Origin: Hamiltosporidium tvaerminnensis
Taxonomy: Eukaryota; Microsporidia; Dubosqiidae
Assembly: GCA_022605425.2 (NCBI GenBank)
Contig: CM061255.1
Coordinates: 434,001-498,000, forward strand
DNA: 64,000 bases
Direction: 5' to 3'
Under the pieces are notes generated by a model. It had not been told where the DNA came from. It made no database searches and was given only the letters and a program-made list of their open reading frames with translations. A program made the translations under genes and the position numbers. This document shows positions 33,978 through 43,067 of this stretch, one piece after another. The stretch's first letter is position 1. Each line of letters starts with the position of its first letter.

Positions 33978-36900
33978 ATGCCATCAACCCAAAACAATAA
34001 ACAACAACCGCTAGGTATACGTGAAATACAAATACCAAACACTACAAACACATACCCAAAGAACATAATAAGAAATCAAAAATACTCTGCTATAACATTT
34101 CCATTCGTAGTATTTATAAACCAATTCAGATATTTTTTTAATATTTATTTTTTTTTAATTTGTATATCACAATGTTTCCCTGTTTATAGTGTTAGTCCAC
34201 TTATATCTAATATTGGTCCATGGGCTCTTGTATTATTACTTACTCTTCTTAAAGAAGGTATGGATGATTATAAAAGATATAAACGAGACAAAGAAGCAAA
34301 CTCAGAGATATACAGCACAGTAGTAATGGGTGTGGGGAGTGTAGGTGTGGGGAGTGTGGGTGGTAGTGTGGGGAGTGTAGTAGGTAGTAGTATAGGAGAT
34401 ACTAGTATAAGAGATACAAGAGATACAAGAGATACAAGAGATACAAGAGATACAAGAGATACAAGAGATAACACTAGTATATCTAACATAAGAGATAACA
34501 CTAGTATAAGAGATATATCTAACACTAATACTAGTATATCTAACATAAGAGATATATCTAACACTAGTATATCAAATAACATAAGAGATGTATCTAACAC
34601 TAATACTAACATATCTAATACTAGTATATCTAATGTTATTGACATACCCCTTACTAATACACCCTCTTCTTCTTTAAAAGTAGGTGACATTATATTTTTA
34701 AAAAAGAACCAACGTATACCAGCAGATTGTTTATTAATTAAAACATCAGATCCTTCAGGTTCATGTTTTATACGTACAGATCAATTAGATGGAGAAACTG
34801 ATTGGAAATTACGTACTTCTCCACATATTACACAGTCACTTACATATAAAGAGATATTGATAACTAATCTTAAGATATTTGCTGATAAACCACATAAAGA
34901 TATATATTCATTTATCGGTAAGTTATCAGTAGGGTATAGTGTAGGGGGTGTGGGTGTAGGGGGTGGGAGTAGTGGTGAGGGTGGTAGTGAAGGGGGTAGT
35001 GGTGATAGTAATAGTGATAGTAATAGTGATAAGGACAATAACAAGTATAACACCTATACTACTAACACCACCCCTTATACTAACACCCCTTATACTAACA
35101 CCCCTTATACTAACACCCCACACACTAACACCACCCCACACACACACACCACACACACCCTTTATACTACTACCACACCACTTAATCTTGAGAATATGCT
35201 TTGGATGAATACTGTACTTGCTACTGGTTATGCTTTATGTGTTGTTATATACACAGGTAAAGAAACAAGAGCACAATTAAATACTTCAAAACCTAAAAAC
35301 AAATATGGTTTAATAGAAAGTGAATTAAACACATATTCTATATTTCTATGTAGTGTATCAATAAGTATAGCATGTATATTTACATTTTTAAGAGGTGTTA
35401 CTACTAGATCAGATGCTACATTAATAAGATTTATAGTAATTTTAAGTAATGTAATACCTATAAGTCTTAAAGTAAGTATAGATTGGGCTAGATATGTATA
35501 TAGTAGAGTTATAATGACAGATAAAAGTATAGAAGGATGTATTGTTAGAACTAGTAATTTACCTGAAGAATTAGGTAGAATAGGATATTTACTTAGTGAT
35601 AAGACAGGTACTTTAACTAAAAATGAAATGGAAATGAAAAAAGTACATTTGGGTACTGTGTGTTATACAGAGGAAGATGAAGAGGATATAAGAAGTATTA
35701 TAAGCAAGGTGATAGAGGGGGGTAGTAGTAGGGGGGGTGTGGGGGAGGGTGGTGTTGGTATTAGGGATAGGTGTGAGGGTGGTAGTAAGGATAGTAATAA
35801 GGTATTAGATAGTAAGGATAGTAAGGATAGTATTAAGGTATTAGATAGTAGGGATGGTAAAATAAATACTAATACTAACACCCACACACCTATCCCTAAT
35901 ACCAATATCCCTAATACTAACACCCCCACCCCCACCCCCACCCCTACCACTAATATAAGTAGTAATATTGGTAAGAAGAAAGACCTTTATACTCGTGTAT
36001 TTGAATTATTAAGAGCACTTTCTATATGTCATAATGTTACACCTTCAGAAGGTGGATATCAAGCTAGTTCACCTGATGAAATAGCTATTGTTAAATGGAC
36101 AGAAAAAACAGGTATTAAATTAATAAATAGAACACGTAATAGTATGGAGTTATTAGATGTTAATGGATGTATACATAGAGTTAAGATATTACATATATTT
36201 CCTTTTACATCAGAGACCAAGCGAATGGGTATTATAGTAGAGTATAGTGGTGTAGGGGGTAGTGGTAGTGGTGTAGGGGGTAGTGGTAGTGGTGTAGGGG
36301 GTAGTGGTAGTGGTGTAGGGGGTAGTGGTAGTGGTAAGGGATATAGTAGTAAGGATAGTAATAAGGATAGTTATAAGGATAGTAATAACATCCCTTCTAA
36401 TAATATAAGTACTAACCCTTCTACTAACCCTTCTACTAACAACCACCCTACTAACCACACTAACAACAACAACCCTTCTACTAACAACCACCCTACTAAC
36501 CACACTAACAACCACACTACTAACCACCCTAACAACCACCACACCAATAACAACCCTACTATTGTTATGTATCTAAAGGGTGCTGATACTGTTATGCGTA
36601 CAAGAGTAAAATATAATGATTGGTTAGATGAAGAAGTAGATAATATGGCTAGAGAAGGTTTAAGAACATTAGTAATAGCAATGAAATATTTAACAGTAGA
36701 AGAATATAAAGAATTTAATTCTTTATATGAATTAGCAAGTTTAAGTGTTAATGATAGAAATAAAGAAATGAATTCAGTTTTAGATTCTTTTCAAAATAAT
36801 ATGACATTATTAGGATTAACAGGAGTAGAAGATAAATTACAAGATAATGTTAGAGTATCTATTGAGAGTCTTAGAAATGCAGGTATTAAAGTATGGATGT

Positions 36901-38309
36901 TAACTGGTGATAAGATAGAGACTGCTTGTTCTATTGCTGTTAGTTCTAAGTTGTTTAGAAGAAGTGATGTTTATTGTGTTGTAGAGGGTCTTAAGACAAG
37001 AGAAGAGGGGTATGAGACAATGTGTATGTTAACAGGGAGTGTAGGTATAATGGGTGGTGATGTGGGGGGTGTGGGTATGGGTGGGGGTGGTATGGGTGGT
37101 ATGGGTGGTGGTAGTATGGATGGGGGTGTTAGTAGTATGGATAGTAATTATAGGGGTGTTAGTAACAAGGATAGTAATTATAGGGGTGTTAGTAACAGTA
37201 GTAATAAACAACACACTTTTAGTAACAAGGATAGTAAACAACACCCTTTTAGTAACACTACTAATAAACAACACCCTTTTAACACCAACAACCCCCACAA
37301 CAACCCCCACAACAACCCCCACAATAATATTACACCCTATGATGCTATTGTTATTGATGGTACTAGTTTACAGGTTATGCTTGATAATTTTGCTACTGAA
37401 TTTATAAGAATTTCTTGTAATTTAAGTGCTGTAGTATGTTGTAGGGTTAGTCCTACACAAAAAGGTGTTATAGCTAAAGTATTACGTAGTATGAATAAAG
37501 GTAGAGTATGTTGTATTGGAGATGGAGGTAATGATGTATCTATGATTACAGAGAGTGATGTAGGAGTAGGTATAGTAGGTAAAGAAGGTAATCAAGCAAG
37601 TTTAGCAGCAGATTTTTCAATATTACGTTTTTGTGATATTTTACCTTTAATACTATGGCATGGTAGAAACTGTTTATTAGGAACAGGAAGACTTAGTCAC
37701 TTTATAATACATAGAGGTACTATAATATCAGTAATGCAAGCAATATTTTGTTCTTTATTTTTATTTAGTCCTATAAATTTATATCAAGGTAAAATATTAG
37801 TAGGATATGTTACTTTATACACATTTTTTCCTGTTTTTTGTATAATAGTAAGTTATGATGTTAAAAGAAGAACAGTAATGGAATATCCAGAATTATATTA
37901 TGAATTAAATAGAAGAAAGGTGTTAAGTATTAAGAGTTTTGCTATTTGGAATGTAATTAGTTTTTATCAAGGAAGTATTATAATGTTATTAAGTTTTTAT
38001 TTCTTTGAACATGAGTTGTTTAGTATTGTTACTATTACTTTTAGTTGTTTGATTGTTAATGAAATATTGATGGTTGGGTTGAGTGTTAGGATGAGTAGGT
38101 TAATGGTTTATGCTATGGGGTTAAGTGTTTTTTTTTATTTTTTAAGTTTTTTTATTTTAAAAGATGAGTTGAGAATGCCGGTTGGTGTTTTTAAGTTTTT
38201 AGGGAGTGTGTTGGTTATTAGTATGTGTGCTATTGTTTTTTCTTTGGTACAGAAGGCATGGAGTAGGTATTTTGCACCACCAATGCATACAAAGTTAGAG
38301 GTGTATTAG
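33978..38309 (+). CDS. P4-ATPase (Neo1/ATP9-type phospholipid flippase) with giant low-complexity inserts
   Basis: A 1443-aa P-type ATPase that flips phospholipids across Golgi/endosomal membranes. Landmarks in order are QLDGETDWKLR with DGET at 271-274 in the actuator domain, LLSDKTGTLT with phospho-acceptor Asp541, KGADTVM in the nucleotide-binding region, LTGDKIETA (Asp978), and GDGGNDVSM with Asp1182/Asp1186. About ten hydrophobic segments are present, six of them after residue 1230. GDGGND and the DQLDGETDWKLR form are typical of the Neo1/ATP9 branch, which works without a Cdc50 subunit. Five inserts (residues about 113-228, 316-400, 575-661, 755-861 and 1020-1118) add roughly 490 residues of Gly/Ser/Asn/Thr/Pro repeats. 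Without them the protein would be about 950 aa. All catalytic residues are intact, so it is probably functional. Reverse-strand frames here are shadows. Confidence 0.95.
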   Translation: MPSTQNNKQQPLGIREIQIPNTTNTYPKNIIRNQKYSAITFPFVVFINQFRYFFNIYFFLICISQCFPVYSVSPLISNIGPWALVLLLTLLKEGMDDYKRYKRDKEANSEIYSTVVMGVGSVGVGSVGGSVGSVVGSSIGDTSIRDTRDTRDTRDTRDTRDTRDNTSISNIRDNTSIRDISNTNTSISNIRDISNTSISNNIRDVSNTNTNISNTSISNVIDIPLTNTPSSSLKVGDIIFLKKNQRIPADCLLIKTSDPSGSCFIRTDQLDGETDWKLRTSPHITQSLTYKEILITNLKIFADKPHKDIYSFIGKLSVGYSVGGVGVGGGSSGEGGSEGGSGDSNSDSNSDKDNNKYNTYTTNTTPYTNTPYTNTPYTNTPHTNTTPHTHTTHTLYTTTTPLNLENMLWMNTVLATGYALCVVIYTGKETRAQLNTSKPKNKYGLIESELNTYSIFLCSVSISIACIFTFLRGVTTRSDATLIRFIVILSNVIPISLKVSIDWARYVYSRVIMTDKSIEGCIVRTSNLPEELGRIGYLLSDKTGTLTKNEMEMKKVHLGTVCYTEEDEEDIRSIISKVIEGGSSRGGVGEGGVGIRDRCEGGSKDSNKVLDSKDSKDSIKVLDSRDGKINTNTNTHTPIPNTNIPNTNTPTPTPTPTTNISSNIGKKKDLYTRVFELLRALSICHNVTPSEGGYQASSPDEIAIVKWTEKTGIKLINRTRNSMELLDVNGCIHRVKILHIFPFTSETKRMGIIVEYSGVGGSGSGVGGSGSGVGGSGSGVGGSGSGKGYSSKDSNKDSYKDSNNIPSNNISTNPSTNPSTNNHPTNHTNNNNPSTNNHPTNHTNNHTTNHPNNHHTNNNPTIVMYLKGADTVMRTRVKYNDWLDEEVDNMAREGLRTLVIAMKYLTVEEYKEFNSLYELASLSVNDRNKEMNSVLDSFQNNMTLLGLTGVEDKLQDNVRVSIESLRNAGIKVWMLTGDKIETACSIAVSSKLFRRSDVYCVVEGLKTREEGYETMCMLTGSVGIMGGDVGGVGMGGGGMGGMGGGSMDGGVSSMDSNYRGVSNKDSNYRGVSNSSNKQHTFSNKDSKQHPFSNTTNKQHPFNTNNPHNNPHNNPHNNITPYDAIVIDGTSLQVMLDNFATEFIRISCNLSAVVCCRVSPTQKGVIAKVLRSMNKGRVCCIGDGGNDVSMITESDVGVGIVGKEGNQASLAADFSILRFCDILPLILWHGRNCLLGTGRLSHFIIHRGTIISVMQAIFCSLFLFSPINLYQGKILVGYVTLYTFFPVFCIIVSYDVKRRTVMEYPELYYELNRRKVLSIKSFAIWNVISFYQGSIIMLLSFYFFEHELFSIVTITFSCLIVNEILMVGLSVRMSRLMVYAMGLSVFFYFLSFFILKDELRMPVGVFKFLGSVLVISMCAIVFSLVQKAWSRYFAPPMHTKLEVY
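34315..34660 (+). repeat. Insert 1 in P4-ATPase: GVGS and RDT repeats
   Basis: The G-rich start (GTGGGGAGTGTA units) is followed by six or seven copies of the 9-bp AGAGATACA unit and then repeats of ACTAGTATATCTAACA, before a C-rich end. It encodes RDT repeats and NTSISN-type repeats between the second membrane segment and the actuator domain. Confidence 0.9.
34925..35175 (+). repeat. Insert 2 in P4-ATPase: G-rich then C-rich
   Basis: GGTGTGGGTGTAGGGGGTG-type sequence changes around 35040 into ACACCCCTTATACTA and CACACACACC repeats, encoding Gly/Ser then Thr/Asn/Pro/Tyr. The two halves are partly complementary. Confidence 0.9.
35700..35960 (+). repeat. Insert 3 in P4-ATPase
   Basis: A G-rich start with long G runs is followed by AAGGATAGTAA units (Lys-Asp-Ser) and a C-rich end with repeated CACCCC. 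It lies shortly after the phosphorylation site. Confidence 0.9.
36240..36560 (+). repeat. Insert 4 in P4-ATPase
   Basis: Four copies of an 18-bp GTGTAGGGGGTAGTGGTA-type unit are followed by AAGGATAGT units and then ACCACCCTACTAACCACA-type C-rich repeats. The product is Gly/Ser followed by Asn/Thr/His/Pro. Confidence 0.9.
37035..37330 (+). repeat. Insert 5 in P4-ATPase
   Basis: Gly/Met-coding GGTATGGGTGG repeats are followed by 27- to 30-bp units with AGTAACAAGGATAGTAA, and then ACAACCCCCACA repeats. The G-rich-first, C-rich-last order is the same as in the other inserts. Confidence 0.9.
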
Positions 38310-38835
38310 GGTAGTGGAGTATTATAGAGTATTAGAGTATAAAGAGTATATGGAGTATATAGAGTATATAGAGTATTATAGAGTATTATAGAGTATAAAG
38401 AGTAGAGTATATAGAGTATAAAGAGTAAAATTACTTTTATGCAGTTATTATATTTTATTTATTTATTTTTGTATTTTTATTTTCCATTTATTTATTAAAT
38501 AATACTTTTCATTTTATTTATTTATTTTTATTTCTATTTATCTATTTATTTTTATTTCTTCTATTTATTTATTTATTTTTTATTTTCAAATTATTAAATA
38601 ATACTTTTCATTTTATTTCTATTTTCTATTTTTTAAAAGAAATTACCTGTTGTAGGTAAATAATGTAATAGGTAGTATTATAAAGGTTATTTAGAGTGTT
38701 AGATATATGGGGGTTTTTAAAAAAAATATTGGGGTGGAGAAATATATAAAATAAAAGGGAATTGAGATGTTTAGGTTTATAAAAGTAAAAAAGGGGTATA
38801 AAGAATATCTTACTTTCTAAATATATAATTTAAGA
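38310..38835. repeat. G-rich AGAGTAT repeats and T-rich tract after P4-ATPase
   Basis: GAGTATATAGAGTATTATAGA-type degenerate repeats run from 38319 to about 38428. A TATTTATTTATTTTT tract follows, including a ~26-bp direct repeat beginning TTATTAAATAATACTTTTCA near 38492 and 38588. No gene is seen. Confidence 0.7.
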
Positions 38836-39120
38836 AAGTATATTATAGTTATTTAGATGTAAAAGTATATTATAGTTATTTAGATGTAAAAGTATATTAT
38901 AGTTATTTATAGTTATTTGGATGTAAAAGTATATTAAAGTATATTATACTCATTTGGATGTGAAAGTATATTATAGTTATTTATAGTTATTTAGATGTAA
39001 AAGTATATTATAGTTATTTAGATAGTAAATGAGTATTATAGTTATTTATAGTTATTTGGATGTAAAAGTATATTATAGTTATTTAGATGTAAAAGTATAT
39101 TATAGTTATTTGGATGTGAG
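38834..39120. repeat. ~27-bp tandem repeat array
   Basis: About nine to ten irregular copies of AGTATATTATAGTTATTTAG followed by ATGTAAA, with internal truncation and re-duplication. The plus strand is almost free of C. Confidence 0.85.
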
Positions 39121-39229
39121 GTTTATATACAATTAATCAGTACTTTTTTTTTAGTTTGTGGTCTTTTGTGGGTGTGTTAAATATGTCATGGTAAATGTAT
39201 TATGTGGGTTATTTTTGTGAGAAAGGGGT

Positions 39230-41000
39230 TTGATGGTATAGGAGGTAATACACAATTCTATGAGAGTTGAATAGTGGGAATGGTGTCGAATTGCTTTTTT
39301 TGGGGTATAGAGAAGATTAAAAGAATATCTCGACAAAGGTTGAAAGAGATATAGATTTATTATAAAAAATTTGGATGTGTTTAAAATTTTGATGAATTAA
39401 AATATTTGTCACATAATGATGTGTGTGGTGAAATACATTAAGAAGAGAATGAAGTTAGATGTATAAGTCTCTTTTTTAATTACTAGACAATAGTATGTGT
39501 CTGAAACACGCAGTACATATTACGAGAGATATGTATTTGGAGAAAAAAAATTTAAAGTAATATTCTGGATTAGAGAATCCAAACGGAGTGGGTGATACGA
39601 AATTCCTTGGTTTATATATCGAATAACATGTAAATATGCAGAGATGCTTGTATCTAGATTTTTGACCGACGCTAAACATATCATTCAAGTTGCGCAGATA
39701 TGCTATAACAAGTTGACATACAATGTGAAGCTAGGATTTGCTTAGAAGTCAATCATTAAATGTAGAGTTTACACTTAAATACTCTAAAATATCTATTTGA
39801 GGTAAGTACCTAGTCAGATATAACTTAACGTTTCAGAGATAAAAAGCTTTAAGAAAATTATTTGAGAGTTTAATTTAAACGTTTAGAGTATAAATTATTC
39901 ATATAGAGCCTTGGTTAATAAAAAGATGACTTTAAATTTTTATTTAAAAAACTTACGATGTATCAAAATAAAATGCAATTCGGAAAGAATCGTATGTTTG
40001 AGCTGTTTAGAAGTCTAGTTTACGGTAGATAAACTGAATTTTTCAAATATTAGCATATGATTAGTCGTGTTTAAAATGTAGATTATAGGAATACTATCAA
40101 GAAAAGATACAGTTTATTCTGCGGATTATCTGATTTTTTTTTGTACTTCATATTTCTTAAACCCGGAACTTTACATTTATGAGTTTAAAAATGCTTTTAA
40201 TTGGCTTCCTTGTCGAAAAACTGCTTGGTATTAATATTTTTTTAATTTGCTTATCAAAAAACTTATAAATCGTTATAAATATCTGTATGATATTGAGAAA
40301 GTCATTTGATAAGAAGTACACCTCTAGCTTAATGGTGTTTTTTGAGCTTTTATATCAGTCACCGAGAAGTATCATAGAGTGGTTCTGAATACAAGTAAAT
40401 TACTCGTTTTAAAATTTTTATATACTAACCACGAAAACGGATCAAAAGACCACCAGCTAGTGGTAAAAGAATGAAGTGATTCGTCCAATATTCAGTTAGG
40501 ATCACTTAGAGAGAGCACAAAGAGCTAAAAAACAAGTTTTCTGGTGTTTATTATAATAAAGCAAATATAAAACTTACAGGGCAAAGTTTTTGATGTCTAA
40601 AAAACACGATTTAGAATATCAGTCTTATTTAACTAAATAGATTATAATCATTGGTCAAACTGATAAGTTTCTGAATATTATTGTGGTATTTTAAACAAAT
40701 TTAAAACGATATATCACTAGAGCTTAAAATCCCTTCACAAAAGTAATGAAAGAAGACCATTTGAAGAAATAACCTCTTATCTTTGTTTTTAGCGTTGTGA
40801 GTAGATCCGCTGACAAAAAACCGCAAGAAAAATGCAGATTTAGTTTATGAGCTACATATAACTCCTTGCTTATGAATTATTATAAGCTCGTCGTATTCTA
40901 TGGGTTTCTGTATATCTTATCACACATCAAATACAATGTTTTTTTGGATAAAATAGGCGAGAAATCAATAAAATTATTTCGTCTATAGATAATATTTGTT
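39230..41000 (+). mobile_element. Heavily decayed LINE copy
   Basis: Stepwise similarity to the LINE at 49400-51060 can be followed in order. GTCGAATTGCTTTTTTTGG near 39287 matches 49431; GCGCAGATATGCTATAACAA near 39694 matches 49867; GAGAGTTTAATTTAAACG near 39867 matches 50040; AATCGTATGTTTGAGCTG near 39988 matches 50167; AAATATCTGTATGATATTGA near 40277 matches 50464; CAGTTAGGATCACTTAGAG near 40494 matches 50688. No coding capacity remains. It is much older than the copy at 49052. Confidence 0.8.
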
Positions 41001-41639
41001 GTAAAAGATCTTATGATTTTTTAATAAGTGTCTGTATTTACAAAAATTTAGAAAGAAATGATATTGTAACAGAAATGCAAACACAAGATGCATTTGTGAA
41101 CGAAAAGAGAACTAATAGTTAGAGTTATAAAAATTATGTCGTGCTCAATTTAATCTATGAATGTATTTTATTCAATTAATGAAGTTTCGATTTGCTAGTT
41201 AATTATCTTAAAGTTGTAGTGAACTTCATCAAGTTGATTTCTTCGGGTTATATGATGAATGTGTGCTTTTTCCAGGAAAGAATAATGTACATCTCTTGTG
41301 TTTAAAGAATGTATTTGTCTATTTAGTCCGGATCTGGCTACTTAATATTTTAGAGTTTAAGCAAAAATATGCTTTTGGCATTTTTAAATTTTCTGAAAAA
41401 AATATAACTAACTACCAGCTGTGTAACAATCTTTTAGGTAAAAAAGAATAATATATCACATTTTGCACTAATAAAAAGCATTACACAAACAAAATATATA
41501 TTATAAAGAGAAAGCTTGAAAAAAACGTGCAAAAATTTGCAACAAAATACTTACTTACTGATTCTATTCCTTTTTTCATTCTCAGTGTCGTGGATGAAAA
41601 AATGGAAATTTATCATTTGTTTCTTTTAATATGTTTTAC
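41001..41639. other. Intergenic, nothing seen
   Basis: AT-rich; the frame at 41263-41451 has no motif. Part may be the untraceable end of the decayed LINE. Confidence 0.4.
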
Positions 41640-41775
41640 CTCGGACTTATAGAGGATCGGCTTATAGATCTAGTGTGATTTATATCTCACAAAAATGGAA
41701 CAATGAATTCCACACTAATTCTTCGCACTAATTTCTCACCAGATAGTTTTTAATCTGGTTATCTTCTCACCATCC
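41640..41775 (+). mobile_element. Dispersed repeat, copy G, 3' end only
   Basis: AGTGTGATTTATATCTCACAAAAATGGAACAATGA and the end TAGTTTTTAATCTGGTTATCTTCTC match the terminal ~120 bp of copy A. It is truncated and diverged. Confidence 0.5.
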
Positions 41776-43067
41776 TGCAACAAAATAGAAATATAATTAT
41801 AGCATTGAAAGTGCATGATTCTATCTACGATCATTTTGCAGATTTTTGTTATTTCTCAAAATTGCCTAAGAAGGAGAGACCGATAGCCAAGTGAAAGGAG
41901 TTTTAGGATAATTTATGAAAGAAATGTATTATAATGTATGGAAAAAATGAAAACTTTCTCAGAACTCTAGAAATTAGTAAAGTATTTATCAAACTATTTT
42001 GAAAAGTACTTAGTGTGACTATAATAGACTCCGAAATGAGATAAGGCAAAGCTAATATCTTTTTAAGCTCAATTAATAGAATGTAAAGTAAAAAACGCTT
42101 TAGGAATCACATATATCAAGAAATTCTTGTAAAAAGACCATCTTCTAATAAGAATAGAATCCAAGATGAAAATTGTGAAGCATTTTGCATAATAATCTGA
42201 ATATATATTTTTTTTAGACAAGAATCTAAACATTATTGAATAGATTAAAGTCGAAATCACTTTATGATAGCTCTTTAAAATGGTTTATAGAAGGTTATAC
42301 ATCAAACGGCATATTGATCAATATTTTTTCTCTAATAAATAAGTGTAGCGTAAACATAATCCTATATGAAATAACTTAGAATAGTATTGAGACCACCTAC
42401 TATAATATTTACATTAAGAAGTTCCGAATATTAGTTAAAATATCAGTTTACATTAGGTCGATAATACGTAAAAAACCATCAAAACCATTTACTTTGATCG
42501 ATATAGAGGTTTTTGAGAAGAATCTTTAATGAAAGCAAGGAAGAGGCACTACTTGATGCTATAAAGAACCAATCAGATATAAACAACCCAAATATCAGAC
42601 TACACATAGACACAAATAAAGAAGAAATGATATTAAACAAATGAATCCAATAATCTATGAAGCTTATAGTGTGAATAAAATTATCAATTAAAACTGTAAC
42701 TCAACAGATCGAAAAGGATTCCATATAAGAGTAAAATGGAATAAAACAAGTAAAAACCAGAAAAATAAATCAGTAAAATTAATTTTATATATCTTTAAGG
42801 TAAGTCATAAGAAAATATCAAAACGCTAAAATAAAACACTATTTATAACAATCAGTACAGAACAAAGATAAAAAAAATTATTCAAATTTTATGATAATAC
42901 ACTTTTAATAACAATCTGTTACTTTTTATAGAAATTAACTAAGATAAAATTTTTTATAATAATCCAAGCTTAATTTACTATTTTTAGAAATATTTATTGA
43001 TAAATATGTTTAGTGATTGTTAAAAAAAATATAAATTTAGAAAAAAGTGAATTAAATTAAATAATTG
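41776..43067. other. Intergenic, no gene recognised
   Basis: AT-rich. A slightly more GC-rich purine stretch at about 42530-42740 has short frames in several phases but no recognised motif; it could be a decayed element. Confidence 0.4.

Noticed and set aside
34268-37407. Several long Val/Leu/Thr/Ser frames in and opposite the P4-ATPase
   Set aside because: They come from the low-complexity inserts of a well-supported ATPase gene.
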